Source: Paraburkholderia sp. ZP32-5 (GTDB lineage: Bacteria > Pseudomonadota > Gammaproteobacteria > Burkholderiales > Burkholderiaceae). Taken from it: 64,000 nucleotides of DNA. Shown piece by piece: positions 9,568 to 18,200 of the stretch. The position numbers and the translations under genes are program-made. The stretch spans positions 1,054,001 to 1,118,000 of the forward strand of contig NZ_JAJEJP010000001.1 in the NCBI RefSeq assembly GCF_021390495.1. Reading direction: 5' to 3'. The notes under the pieces are model-generated. The model was not told where the DNA came from. It did no database searches and worked only from the letters and a program-made list of their open reading frames with translations. Positions within the stretch are counted from its first letter, which is position 1, and each line of letters opens with the position of its first letter.

Positions 9568-10455
9568 ATGCGTTTCGATTTGACCGATTTGAGGCTGTTC
9601 GCGGCTATCGCTGCGCGTGGAAACATCACCAAAGCCGCGGAAAGCCTGCCGATTGCCGTCGCCGCGGCGAGTTCGCGCATTCGCGCGCTGGAGGAGTCGG
9701 TCGGCGCGCCGCTGCTGTCGCGTCATAGCCGAGGTGTCGAACTGACGCCGGCCGGCGACGTGTTTCTGCAATACACGATCACGATGTTGCGGGAATCCGC
9801 GAAGCTACGTCACGATCTGTCCCAGTTCGGCGACGGCTTGCGAGGTAACGTCCGGCTTCTCGCCAACACCAATGCGATCCACGAATTCCTGCCCGCGTTG
9901 CTCGCGCGCTTCCTCGCGGATAACCCCAATATCAACGTCGACGTCGAGGAACACACGAGTCCCGAAACTGTGCGCGGAATCGACGAAGGCAGCGCGGATC
10001 TCGGCATCATCGTCGGACTGGTGAACACCCGGAAACTCGAAGTGCGGCCGTTTCGCGACGACCGGTTCGTCGTCATCGTGCCGAACGATCATGCGCTTGC
10101 CCGCGAGCATACGATTCGTTTTCATCAGGTGCTGGAGTGGAATTACATCGGTTTGCACGAACACGCATCGCACCAGCAATACGTGTCGAAGACCGCGCTG
10201 CTGCTCGGCCAGAGCATTCAGGTGCGCACACAGGTCGAAACCTTCGAGGCGGTCTGTCATATGGTGGCGGCGGGCGTCGGCGTATCGATCGTGCCTGAAT
10301 TGACCACGCGTCGTCTGCGCGACACGCTGCCGTTTTCCGTGGTCCGACTCGACGAACAATGGGCGAAGCGTGAGCTGAAACTGATCTCGCGCGCGCAGGA
10401 GAACTTCGCCCCGCATGTGCGCAAGTTGTATGACGCGCTGGTGGTAAGTGATTGA
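9568..10455 (+). CDS. LysR-type regulator of the dioxygenase operon
   Basis: The protein has 295 residues. Its N-terminal helix-turn-helix (FDLTDLRLFAAIAARGNITK, then AESLPIAVAAASSRIRALEE) precedes the inducer-binding domain. A GGAG at 9559-9562 supports the ATG at 9568. Its divergent position implies control of the ferredoxin-reductase-oxygenase operon. Notably, the characterised AndAc system is under an AraC-type regulator, so a LysR here suggests a different inducer or substrate. Confidence 0.86.
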   Translation: MRFDLTDLRLFAAIAARGNITKAAESLPIAVAAASSRIRALEESVGAPLLSRHSRGVELTPAGDVFLQYTITMLRESAKLRHDLSQFGDGLRGNVRLLANTNAIHEFLPALLARFLADNPNINVDVEEHTSPETVRGIDEGSADLGIIVGLVNTRKLEVRPFRDDRFVVIVPNDHALAREHTIRFHQVLEWNYIGLHEHASHQQYVSKTALLLGQSIQVRTQVETFEAVCHMVAAGVGVSIVPELTTRRLRDTLPFSVVRLDEQWAKRELKLISRAQENFAPHVRKLYDALVVSD

Positions 10456-10513
10456 AACTGATAGTGCCGATGCTGAAGTGAGCTATTGGCCGAAGTAGTT
10501 GGCTAATGAGCGG

Positions 10514-10933
10514 CTAATGAGATTTCGCCGCTCCTGAGAACCGCGTCCACACCGCGCGAAGACGTTTTGCCTTGTTTTCCAGTAGATATGACGCAACCAG
10601 TGTGATGGCAGCGGATACCGCGCCCGTCGCGATGTGCTCCACGTACGGGAAATGATAGTGGCTCGGGTGAGAGTAAGCATCGCCGATCGCCGTTAGCACG
10701 CCGACAATCAGCGCATTTCCGTAGCGGTGTTCGTAGAATTTCGCCGCGGGCGTGAACGTGAGCAATACCGCCAGAAGCGCCGTCAATAAACCCGTGCGCA
10801 AGGCAATCGTCCAATGCACGATGCTGGCGATATTGGCCCAACTGCCGGGCATGCAGGTCATGCATGCGCTGACGGGCTGCCAGAAACGCTGGATGAACAA
10901 CCTCCATCGGCGCTTCCATTCGCTGGATATCAT
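10514..10933 (-). CDS. Small membrane protein of unknown function
   Basis: This 139-residue protein has a basic N-terminus and three hydrophobic segments (around TGLLTALLAVLLTF, NALIVGVLTAIGDAY and ATGAVSAAITLVASYLL), so it is predicted to be an inner-membrane protein. The Cys pair in CMTCMPGSW lies before the first segment, and HPSHYHFPYVEH between the last two is His-rich, a possible metal site. The ATG at 10933 has AGGA upstream; a TTG directly before it would add one residue. I do not recognise the family. It converges with the LysR gene. Confidence 0.6.
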   Translation of the reverse strand: MISSEWKRRWRLFIQRFWQPVSACMTCMPGSWANIASIVHWTIALRTGLLTALLAVLLTFTPAAKFYEHRYGNALIVGVLTAIGDAYSHPSHYHFPYVEHIATGAVSAAITLVASYLLENKAKRLRAVWTRFSGAAKSH

Positions 10934-11038
10934 CAAGGTCCTCTCTTAATCGCACCGCCGGGCGCTTTTCCGCGTGACATTCGATGTACCGGATAACTAT
11001 AGGCTGACTCGATGAATTGGCGTGTGTATTCGCATGAC

Positions 11039-11836
11039 TCAGCCGATACGGACATTCTGAACGATGATCCACGCGGACCACATCATCAACGCAATACCGA
11101 GCGGCTTGCCGATCGACTTGCCCCAGCTGAAATTCTTCTCGACCGCCATAATCGCACCTAGCGCCAGCATCCAGCCGATGCTGCCTGTGCCGAGCGTGAA
11201 CATCAGCAGCATCAACGCCCAACAGCAGCCGATGCAGAAAGCGCCGTGGCCGATGCCGAGTCGAAAGCTCTCGCGGCGTGCGTTCCTGCCGCGCCAATAC
11301 CCGGTGATGAACATCATCGGCGAGCGGCATTTGTCGAGACAGCGATGCTTGAGGCTGCTGAACTGATAGGCACCTGCAAGCGCGACACTCGCCGCGCCTA
11401 TCAGCCAGCCGTGAGACACCCATACGGGCGATTGGTCCGCGAAACGGTGGAGTGCGGCATCGACACCGTGCGCGATGAGGCCGAACAACACCCATGCGGT
11501 GGCATAACCTGCGATCAGAAATGCCAGTAGCGTCCAGCGGTTTTCGCGCGCGCTGGTCATGCGTCTGAACATATCGAGCAGCGGGAACGCGGTCGGCAGC
11601 ATCATCGCCGCGATCATCAAGAGCCACGCAACGCTGTGCAGCAACGCTGCGAGCGCGATGCTCGCGCCAGGTAATCCGCCGCATAGCGCGCCGATGAGCG
11701 GCACGTCAGTCCAGCTCACATGACGCAGATAGCGCGCGTACGGACCCGTGTCCCACGCCCATAGCGCAACCCACGCGCTGGCGGTCAACGCGACGAAAAG
11801 CGGCGCGAACAGCCGCGAGCGTGCGAGCGTTTTCAC
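11039..11836 (-). CDS. DUF2182 metal-binding membrane protein
   Basis: This 265-residue protein has about six hydrophobic segments. Diagnostic DUF2182 features are LLMIAAMMLPTAFPLL in an early helix and AYQFSSLKHRCLDKCRSP in a central loop, with two Cys residues that may bind metal. A further GHGAFCIGCCW segment adds three Cys. The family is annotated as a predicted metal-binding membrane protein without an established reaction. Its ATG overlaps the DUF1326 stop by four bases, so the two are coupled. Confidence 0.82.
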   Translation of the reverse strand: MKTLARSRLFAPLFVALTASAWVALWAWDTGPYARYLRHVSWTDVPLIGALCGGLPGASIALAALLHSVAWLLMIAAMMLPTAFPLLDMFRRMTSARENRWTLLAFLIAGYATAWVLFGLIAHGVDAALHRFADQSPVWVSHGWLIGAASVALAGAYQFSSLKHRCLDKCRSPMMFITGYWRGRNARRESFRLGIGHGAFCIGCCWALMLLMFTLGTGSIGWMLALGAIMAVEKNFSWGKSIGKPLGIALMMWSAWIIVQNVRIG

Positions 11837-12435
11837 GACACGAAGCTGAACGATCCCTGAATGGCGTTATGTCCGCTCAAGGCGAGATCGAGGCCGAGCT
11901 TGTCGTGTTGCAGGCGAAAGCTGTTGGCTTTGCCGATGAAGGCGGGCGACCCCGGTATCGTCGAAAAGATGCTTTCGACCAGCTTGGTCGGCTCGCCGGT
12001 CGGGCCGCGATAGGGCTCCAGGTCGGCCTCGATGGCCGCGCCGACTTTCATCCGGCCCTTGCCGTCGATCACCGAGTATTCGATTGGAGCACGTTCGACG
12101 GACACGACTTCGCCGATCAACTGCACGAGATCCGCGAGCGGACCGCCGTGCTCGCCACGGTACACGCTCACCAGCGCATTGAATTGCGCATCGCTGGCGC
12201 GCTCGTCGACGAACATCGCGACGCGCCAGCCACCCTTTAGCACATTGCCGGGGATGAATGCCGCGAACGCGATCGTCAGGCCCGATACATCGACGCCGTC
12301 GATCGTGCCTTGCTCGTAGTGGTAAGCAAGCGCGCTGCGGCAAATACCGTTATCGGGATCTTCTCCAATCCAGCACGGACATAGCACTTTGCATTCGCAC
12401 ACTTCGAGGATGCTGCCCATCAGTTGATAGCTCAT
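11833..12435 (-). CDS. DUF1326 domain protein
   Basis: This soluble protein has 200 residues. The N-terminus, ILEVCECKVLCPCW, carries the CxC and CxxxCxC cysteine cluster typical of DUF1326, which suggests metal binding. An upstream start at 12516 is possible, but the ATG at 12435 has a full GGAGG five bases upstream and matches where the domain begins. It is translationally coupled to the DUF2182 membrane protein. The pair recurs in proteobacteria and may handle a transition metal (inference). Confidence 0.82.
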   Translation of the reverse strand: MSYQLMGSILEVCECKVLCPCWIGEDPDNGICRSALAYHYEQGTIDGVDVSGLTIAFAAFIPGNVLKGGWRVAMFVDERASDAQFNALVSVYRGEHGGPLADLVQLIGEVVSVERAPIEYSVIDGKGRMKVGAAIEADLEPYRGPTGEPTKLVESIFSTIPGSPAFIGKANSFRLQHDKLGLDLALSGHNAIQGSFSFVS

Positions 12436-12632
12436 TTGCGCCTCCGCTACCGGTTGAAGCCGGCGCGAACAACAGCGCCGGACACTCTCCTGTTGTAGAC
12501 GCCGGACGATCAACATTCAAAGCGTTCCGGGCGCGGAAAATGAATGAAGCAGCTTGTACAGAGGGTATTGTTCTGCGCGCTACGAAGACCGAACTTTCCG
12601 TAGAGGGATCGACCGACGGGGTTTTGTTCGCA

Positions 12633-13382
12633 TCAGGTCAGGCTGATTCCGCCATCAACGGCCAGATTGACTCCCGTGATGAAACTGCTGTCACTGCTGA
12701 CGAGGAAAAGCGCCGCGCGAGCCAGTTCGTCGGTATGGCCCAGACGACCGAGCGGGATCGCCGCGGCGATGCCGACTTCGAAGTCCTTGCGGGCGTCGGC
12801 GGGGATGCCCAGTTTCGACAGAATGGGCGTGTCTACCGGTCCGGGACTCAGCACATTCACGCGAATAGCACGTTGCTTGAACTCGAGCGCCCATGCGCGA
12901 GCGAAGGCTTCGATGGCGGCTTTACTGCCGGCATAGGCGGCGTGTCCTTCCATGACCTTGCTGCTGGCCACCGAGCTGACGAGCAGGACCGTGGCTGCGT
13001 TACGCAAGTGCGCGGATATCTTTTGAACGCCGAAGAACACGGAGCGGGTATTGGTGGAGAACTGCGCATCATAGTCGGCGACGCTGACGTCTTGCGACGA
13101 ACTGATCATATTGATGCCGGCATTGGCGACATAGATATCGACCCCGCCGAATTTCTGCGCCGCCAGTGCCGCGACGCGATCATGTGTCGCGAGATCGGCT
13201 ACGTCGCCGGTCAAACCGATTGCGCGCGGGCCTAATTCGCGAACGGCCGCGTCAACGGCATCAGCACGGCGGCCGACGATCATCACATCCGCACCGTTTT
13301 CGATCAGCGTCTTCGCGATGGCAAAGCCGATTCCGCTATTGCCACCCGTCACGATGGCTGTTTTGCCTGCGAGGTTCTTCAT
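12633..13382 (-). CDS. SDR-family NAD(P)-dependent oxidoreductase
   Basis: This is a classical 249-residue short-chain dehydrogenase. It shows the cofactor motif TGGNSGIG, the NAG structural motif, the catalytic Ser in VSSVAS, and YAGSK with the catalytic Tyr and Lys. The C-terminal ITGVNLAVDGG is typical of the FabG-like branch. Substrate unknown. The divergent LysR gene at 13490 probably controls it. Confidence 0.9.
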   Translation of the reverse strand: MKNLAGKTAIVTGGNSGIGFAIAKTLIENGADVMIVGRRADAVDAAVRELGPRAIGLTGDVADLATHDRVAALAAQKFGGVDIYVANAGINMISSSQDVSVADYDAQFSTNTRSVFFGVQKISAHLRNAATVLLVSSVASSKVMEGHAAYAGSKAAIEAFARAWALEFKQRAIRVNVLSPGPVDTPILSKLGIPADARKDFEVGIAAAIPLGRLGHTDELARAALFLVSSDSSFITGVNLAVDGGISLT

Positions 13383-13421
13383 TGCCGCTCCATGGTCATA
13401 TCCAAAACCGAATGCCGGTCA

Positions 13422-13443
13422 ATCTAATTTGATCTTGATAGAT
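13422..13443. promoter_or_regulatory. Candidate LysR operator (ATCTA-N12-TAGAT)
   Basis: An inverted repeat with five-base arms lies in the 107-bp region between the SDR and LysR genes, in locally AT-rich DNA. Position and form fit a LysR regulatory site. Confidence 0.45.
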
Positions 13444-13489
13444 ATGGAAGTCATACAATGGCCCTTTCACCTGTTCCATTCTGTCATCA

Positions 13490-14395
13490 ATGACCGTTGA
13501 ACATCTGCAGGGTTTGGCCGCATTCGTGCGCTCTGTCGAGGCGGGATCATTTACGGGTGGCGCACGCCTGCTCGGGACGACACCGTCGGCCGTATCGAAG
13601 AGCATCGCACGGCTTGAACGTAGGCTTGGCGTTCGCCTTTTCCAGCGCACGACACGGGCGTTCTCGTTGTCGATAGGAGGGCAGGCCTACTACGAACGCG
13701 TCGCGCCATTGGTGAAAGGCATCGCGGAGGCCGACGAAGTATTGGCGGCTCCAGCGACAGCCACAGGCCGGTTGCGCGTCAGTTTGCCCGGAGATTTGGG
13801 GCATACGCTGCTTGAATCGATCGCGTCCACTTTTCTCGCGCGACATCCTGACCTCGCGCTGGACGTGAACATCGGCGACCGACATGTCGATCTGATCCGG
13901 GAAGGATTCGATCTGGTGCTGAGGGTCGGCGAGGCCAGCGATAGTGGGCTGTATTCCCGCTCGTTGGCGAGCTTGCGGCTCGTTCTCGTCGCATCGCCGA
14001 AGTATCTGAAAACGTATGGCGAGCCTCATACGATCAAGGACCTCACCACTCACCGCCATGTACGTTACCGGCTTGGCGGGCAGATCTTCCCGATTACTTT
14101 CCACAATGGCCAGACGTTGTTCCCGCAAGGAATGTTCGACACCGACAATGGTGAAGCGATGAGAACGGCTGCTGTCAACGGGCTAGGCATTGCGCAACTT
14201 CTCGGCACGACCGTGCACGCCGATGTCGCGGCAAGGCGATTAAAGGTGCTGATGCGTGATGTGCCGCTGCGTTCGGTTCCACTGCAATTTCTGCACGCAT
14301 TTGGGCGCAATGTTCCAAACCGGGCGGCGTTGTTCATGGACTTCGTGTCGGAGCAGATCGAATCATTGCCGTGGAAGGGCAATCCGAATTCGTGA
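13490..14395 (+). CDS. LysR-type regulator
   Basis: The protein has 301 residues with an N-terminal helix-turn-helix (GSFTGGARLLGTTPSAVSKS) and a substrate-binding domain with FDLVLRVGEASDSGL, typical of the CrgA/DsdC-like subgroup. It is divergent from the SDR gene and likely regulates it. The next gene, a tetR, starts 71 bases downstream but has its own promoter. Confidence 0.87.
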   Translation: MTVEHLQGLAAFVRSVEAGSFTGGARLLGTTPSAVSKSIARLERRLGVRLFQRTTRAFSLSIGGQAYYERVAPLVKGIAEADEVLAAPATATGRLRVSLPGDLGHTLLESIASTFLARHPDLALDVNIGDRHVDLIREGFDLVLRVGEASDSGLYSRSLASLRLVLVASPKYLKTYGEPHTIKDLTTHRHVRYRLGGQIFPITFHNGQTLFPQGMFDTDNGEAMRTAAVNGLGIAQLLGTTVHADVAARRLKVLMRDVPLRSVPLQFLHAFGRNVPNRAALFMDFVSEQIESLPWKGNPNS

Positions 14396-14402
14396 AGACA
14401 GC

Positions 14403-14432
14403 TTGACACGATAATAGATGACCGACTATCTT
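14403..14432 (+). promoter_or_regulatory. tetR promoter with overlapping operator
   Basis: A perfect TTGACA (14403-14408) is followed after 18 bases by TATCTT. AGAT-GACCGACT-ATCT (14416-14431) covers the spacer and the -10 box. The core GACCGACT reappears before the next gene at 15079, which suggests that the TetR protein represses itself and the downstream operon. Confidence 0.6.
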
Positions 14433-14466
14433 ACTACCCGTGCCAACCATGCGATCTTGAGCCCCA

Positions 14467-15057
14467 ATGCCCAGACCACCGAACCCTGAAGTCCGCACGC
14501 GATTCCTGACAATCGGGCGCGATACCGTACACGAAATGGGTTTTAACGGCTGCGGAGTCGGTGATATCACGGCAGCGGTAGGTGTGCCCAAGGGCTCGTT
14601 CTACAACTATTTCGACAGCAAGGAAGCTTTCGCCGTCGAGATCGTGGAGGCGTACTGGCTGTCCATCGAGGCTCGCCATGGCAGCCTGCTGCGGGAGGCG
14701 TCGGTTCGGCCGCTCGTTCGTATCACCCGATTTTTCCATGCACTTTCCAGCGATCATGCCCAGAAGGATTTTACGTTGGGCTGCCTGATCGGAAACCTGT
14801 CGCTCGAACTGTCACATGCGAGCGAGGACACGCGGCAGCGGATTTCCGCCATCGTGAAGCGCTGGGAAGCCGCGCTGGCCGACTGCCTGCGCGAAGCGCA
14901 ACAGTGCGGCGATTTCGACGCAGATCGCAACGTAGCGGAAGTGGCGACGATCCTTGTCGAAGCCTACGAAGGCGCCGTCATGCGCAGCAAACTCGAACAA
15001 AGCGGCAAGGCATGTCGTCGTTTCGAGAAGGTCGTGCTTCCGTTGCTGCTCGTCTAA
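14467..15057 (+). CDS. TetR/AcrR-family repressor
   Basis: The protein has 196 residues. Its N-terminal helix-turn-helix contains GVGDITAAVGVPKGSFYNYF, the recognition helix signature of TetR proteins, and the C-terminal part is a ligand-binding helical domain. One Cys (LGCLIGN) lies in the ligand domain. It is followed 104 bases later by an isochorismatase-like hydrolase and cyanase, with shared operator-like sequence before both, so it probably governs those genes and itself. Confidence 0.88.
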   Translation: MPRPPNPEVRTRFLTIGRDTVHEMGFNGCGVGDITAAVGVPKGSFYNYFDSKEAFAVEIVEAYWLSIEARHGSLLREASVRPLVRITRFFHALSSDHAQKDFTLGCLIGNLSLELSHASEDTRQRISAIVKRWEAALADCLREAQQCGDFDADRNVAEVATILVEAYEGAVMRSKLEQSGKACRRFEKVVLPLLLV

Positions 15058-15072
15058 AAAATTTGTCCATAT

Positions 15073-15092
15073 AAATAACCGACTGGTCATTT
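15073..15092 (+). promoter_or_regulatory. Candidate TetR operator before the hydrolase-cyanase genes
   Basis: AAATAACC and GGTCATTT flank a GACT centre, an imperfect dyad. It shares ACCGACT with the site before tetR. It lies 70 bases upstream of the hydrolase start, a repressor-like position. Confidence 0.55.
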
Positions 15093-15161
15093 ATTTTCAA
15101 GGTCGCCACGTCCTGCCACGCCGCTTCACTTCTTTGCGGTCAATCCTTCAAGGAGCTTTTC

Positions 15162-15872
15162 ATGAGCAGCCAAAACCAGGCTAACTACGCCGATCCGCTG
15201 AATCCAGCGCTTCCTCGTTCGACTTTCAAGCTGAAAAAGGAGAACGCGGCACTTGTCGTTATCGATCCGCAAAACGACTTCCTGAGCCCAAGCGGTGCGA
15301 GCTGGGCGTATTTCGGTGCGAGCATCGTTGAGAACAATACGGTCGAGCACATCGGACAATTGTTCAGCGCCGCGAAGGATGTCGGATTGACGGTCGCGGT
15401 GTCACCGCATTACTACTATCCGGTCGATCATCATTGGCACTTCGGCGGCCCGCTCGAAAAGGTGATGCACGATATCAACATGTTTGCGCGCAAGGGGCCG
15501 GTCACGCTCGACGCGTTCGAAGGCTCGGGTGCGGATTTCCTCGAAGAGTACAAGCCGTATATTCTCGACGGCAAGACGATCATTGCGTCGCCGCATAAGG
15601 TGTACGGCCCGGAAACGAACGATCTCGTACTGCAGCTTCGCAAACAAGGCGTCTCCCAGATCATTCTGGCGGGGATGGCGGCGAATCTTTGCATCGAGTC
15701 ACATCTGCGGGAACTGATCGAGCAAGGCTTCGAAGTCGTCGTCGTACGCGATGCGACAGCCGGTCCGCGCGTGCCGGAAGGGGACGGGTATCTTGCGGCC
15801 ATCATCAACTATCGTTTCCTCGCGCACGCGCTCTGGACCACGGCTGAGACGCTCGAACAGCTTCGCGCCTGA
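15162..15872 (+). CDS. Isochorismatase-family cysteine hydrolase
   Basis: This 236-residue cytosolic hydrolase has the family's catalytic triad: Asp35 in VVIDPQNDF, Lys146 in SPHKVYGP and Cys177 in MAANLCIES. Relatives hydrolyse amides such as nicotinamide, N-carbamoylsarcosine, ureidoacrylate or biuret. An AAGGAG precedes the ATG at good spacing. Cyanase follows 110 bases later, hinting at a substrate that releases cyanate, carbamate or ammonia (inference). Confidence 0.88.
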   Translation: MSSQNQANYADPLNPALPRSTFKLKKENAALVVIDPQNDFLSPSGASWAYFGASIVENNTVEHIGQLFSAAKDVGLTVAVSPHYYYPVDHHWHFGGPLEKVMHDINMFARKGPVTLDAFEGSGADFLEEYKPYILDGKTIIASPHKVYGPETNDLVLQLRKQGVSQIILAGMAANLCIESHLRELIEQGFEVVVVRDATAGPRVPEGDGYLAAIINYRFLAHALWTTAETLEQLRA

Positions 15873-15982
15873 ACCGCAGTTATTTTGACCAGGCCACACT
15901 GCCGCTACGCGCTTATCTATCGTCTGTGGAGAGAGCGTGCCGTTATTAACGAACCGCAGTGTGGCAAATCAAAGGAATCGAT

Positions 15983-16450
15983 ATGCAATCTCTAATTTCC
16001 CAGGACGCGCGCGCGGCACTCACCGAACGCGCTGTTATCGCAAAGGTGCGAAAGAACCTGAGCTTCGAGGCACTTGCAGAAGGAACCGGTCTTAGCGTTG
16101 CTTATGTGACGGCTGCGCTGCTGGGCCAACATCCATTGCCCGAAGATGCGGCACGCAGCGTGGCGGAGAAACTGGAACTCGACGAAGAAGACCGCTTGCT
16201 ACTGCAGACGATTCCGGTGCGAGGCAGCATTCCAGGAAACGTGCCGACCGATCCGACCATCTACCGCTTCTATGAAATGGTGCAGGTATATGGCAGCACG
16301 TTGAAGGCACTCGTGCACGAGCAGTTTGGCGATGGCATCATCAGTGCTATCAACTTTCGGATCGATGTGAAGAAAGTCGACGATCCCGAAGGCGGCTCGC
16401 GCGCGGTCGTCACTCTGGACGGGAAATTCCTTCCCTACAGGCCGTTTTGA
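15983..16450 (+). CDS. cynS: Cyanate hydratase (cyanase)
   Basis: This 155-residue protein converts cyanate and bicarbonate to ammonia and two CO2. All three catalytic residues are present: Arg95 and Glu98 in [11 protein letters not shown] and Ser121 in DGIISAINF. The N-terminal helical region [13 protein letters not shown] is the usual dimerisation part, and the enzyme forms decamers. Length matches E. coli CynS (156). The ATG at 15983 has AGGA six bases upstream; a GTG at 15959 lacks this. No cynT (carbonic anhydrase) or cynX is adjacent; an isochorismatase-like hydrolase and a TetR replace the usual cyn context. Confidence 0.96.
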   Translation: MQSLISQDARAALTERAVIAKVRKNLSFEALAEGTGLSVAYVTAALLGQHPLPEDAARSVAEKLELDEEDRLLLQTIPVRGSIPGNVPTDPTIYRFYEMVQVYGSTLKALVHEQFGDGIISAINFRIDVKKVDDPEGGSRAVVTLDGKFLPYRPF

Positions 16451-16504
16451 TCTTTTCAGCGTGCATCATGCCGGCGGCGCGCTCGCGCGCCGAGCGGCAA
16501 TCCA

Positions 16505-17134
16505 CTAGTGATCGGCACCGCTCGGTGCCGGTTTCCGCTTCGGTACCAATTCGGCTATCAGACGCCGAAAATGCTTGCGCGCGACGCTAAGCAATTCGTC
16601 CGAGAGTTCGGGCCGTCCATCTTTCACTGCGCGCGAGAGCGACAGTGCGCCTACCATTGCGCTGATCGCGGACATCGCTTCCTGCCGTGATTTTCGTTTG
16701 TCGCCTTCAATGGGCGCGGCGAGGATGTCCAGATAGGCCTCAATGCCCGTGGCGTAAATCTGCTGGATATTCGCGCCGGTTCGGGCGACATCGGCCTGTA
16801 GAGCCGTCGCGGGGCATCCTTCGGCGCATTCGTCGCGGTGCTCCGGGCTGAGATAAGCGGCGAGAGCCGACAGAAGCGCTTTTCTCGGATCGCTTCCCGA
16901 CGAAACCATCTCGGCAAAATTGCTCGTCGCAGTATCGAATGCGCAAGCCACCGCCTCGGCGGCTAATTCTTCCTTGGACGCAAAGTGGTTATAGAAACCA
17001 CCGTGCGTAAAGCCGGACTCTTTCATCACGTCCGCAACGGACACATTCTCGATGCCGCGCGCGCGGAACAATCGCGACGCCGTCTCGACGATCGTACGTC
17101 GATTCTGCTCAGCCTGTTCTTTCGTCAATCTCAT
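16505..17134 (-). CDS. TetR/AcrR-family repressor
   Basis: The protein has 209 residues with an N-terminal helix-turn-helix (IENVSVADVMKESGFTHGGF, followed by YNHFASKEEL). The C-terminal domain contains EHRDECAEGCPATALQAD, two Cys residues that could sense electrophiles. It is divergent from an SDR gene across a 141-bp region with a long palindrome, its likely operator. It converges with cynS. Confidence 0.9.
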   Translation of the reverse strand: MRLTKEQAEQNRRTIVETASRLFRARGIENVSVADVMKESGFTHGGFYNHFASKEELAAEAVACAFDTATSNFAEMVSSGSDPRKALLSALAAYLSPEHRDECAEGCPATALQADVARTGANIQQIYATGIEAYLDILAAPIEGDKRKSRQEAMSAISAMVGALSLSRAVKDGRPELSDELLSVARKHFRRLIAELVPKRKPAPSGADH

Positions 17135-17171
17135 GTCAGTCTCTCCTCATCAGCGCACCGGGTTCCTGTGC

Positions 17172-17200
17172 TTGACAATGATGTTGCTCAACATTATTGT
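17172..17200 (+). promoter_or_regulatory. SDR promoter covered by a 26-bp TetR-type operator
   Basis: TTGACA (17172-17177), 17 bases, then TATTGT (17195-17200) form a good sigma-70 promoter facing the SDR gene. An inverted repeat at 17175-17200 spans nearly all of it: the arms ACAATGATGTTG and CAACATTATTGT match at 11 of 12 positions around a CT centre. Bound repressor would block the promoter. A further ATGTTG half-site starts at 17211. Confidence 0.75.
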
Positions 17201-17275
17201 GAGCGTATCAATGTTGCCCATCATCATAATAGTGCATCGGCCGGCGTTGACCAACTCAACTTGAAAGGTACCCAA

Positions 17276-18085
17276 ATGAGCAATCATGCAGATAAAGTGG
17301 CCATCGTCACAGGTGCTTCGGCTGGCATCGGCGCGGTCTACGCCGATCGGCTGGCAAAGCGGGGCTACGACCTGATTCTCGTGGCTCGCCGTGTCGACCG
17401 GCTGCAAAGCCTGGCAAGCCAGATTATCAGCGACACGGGCCGCAAAGTAGAAGTCGTCGAGGCAGACCTGACGGATCGCGACGGGGTAGCGCGTGTCGAA
17501 GACATCCTTCGCAACGATGAGCGCGTTTCGCTGCTCGTCAACAATGCGGGTGTCGCGGCGGTGACGCCATTGCTCGACACGGACGTCAACGCGATGAGCA
17601 CGCTGGTGTCGATCAATATCGACGCGCTGATGCGTCTGACCTATGCGGTGGCGCCTGGCTTCGTGAAGCGCGGTAGCGGAACCATCATCAATATCGCGTC
17701 GGCGGTGTCGATCGGGACAGAACGACTGAACGGCGTCTACTCAGGCTCGAAAGCGTTCGTTCTCGCCTTCAGCCAGTCTCTGAAACATGAACTGTCTGAT
17801 AAGGGCGTACGCGTGCAAGCGGTATTGCCCGGCGCCACCGCGACCGATATCTGGGCGAATGCGGGCTTGCCGGTGACGAACCTGCCGAAGGAAATGGTCA
17901 TGCAGACTGAAGCGATGGTCGATGCCGCACTCGCCGGCCTCGATCAGGGCGAATTCATGACGTCGCCGTCGCTGCCCGATCTGGCCGAGTGGGATGAATA
18001 CGAAAAGGCACGTGTTGCTCTTTCGGAAAAGCTGTCGCTTTCCGAACCGGCGGCGCGTTATCGCGCCGCTTCGACAGCCGTTTAA
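17276..18085 (+). CDS. SDR-family oxidoreductase
   Basis: This 269-residue short-chain dehydrogenase has TGASAGIG at the cofactor site, NNAGV, the catalytic Ser in NIASAVSIG and YSGSK with Tyr and Lys. It resembles the DltE/YqjQ-like group of SDRs. The ATG at 17276 has AAAGG seven bases upstream. Upstream open frame to 16985 covers the promoter and opposite gene and is not coding. It is divergent from, and probably repressed by, the adjacent TetR. Substrate unknown. Confidence 0.9.
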   Translation: MSNHADKVAIVTGASAGIGAVYADRLAKRGYDLILVARRVDRLQSLASQIISDTGRKVEVVEADLTDRDGVARVEDILRNDERVSLLVNNAGVAAVTPLLDTDVNAMSTLVSINIDALMRLTYAVAPGFVKRGSGTIINIASAVSIGTERLNGVYSGSKAFVLAFSQSLKHELSDKGVRVQAVLPGATATDIWANAGLPVTNLPKEMVMQTEAMVDAALAGLDQGEFMTSPSLPDLAEWDEYEKARVALSEKLSLSEPAARYRAASTAV

Positions 18086-18200
18086 GCACCGCTATTGCGC
18101 TTGTGATCGCGCGCGATCCGAGGATCGGCGAGATCGCAGGCCCGTCGGCGATTGGCGCAAGTGGCGCAGTCGCCGCGAACTCCGCGATCCCGTCCTTCGT

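Noticed and set aside
10503..11684. 393-codon leftward open frame across the membrane-protein genes
   Set aside because: It overlaps two genes with clear transmembrane patterns in another frame, and is Arg/His-rich.
16470..16500. GC-rich palindrome after cynS as a terminator
   Set aside because: The GCGCGC dyad has no T-run, so termination cannot be supported.
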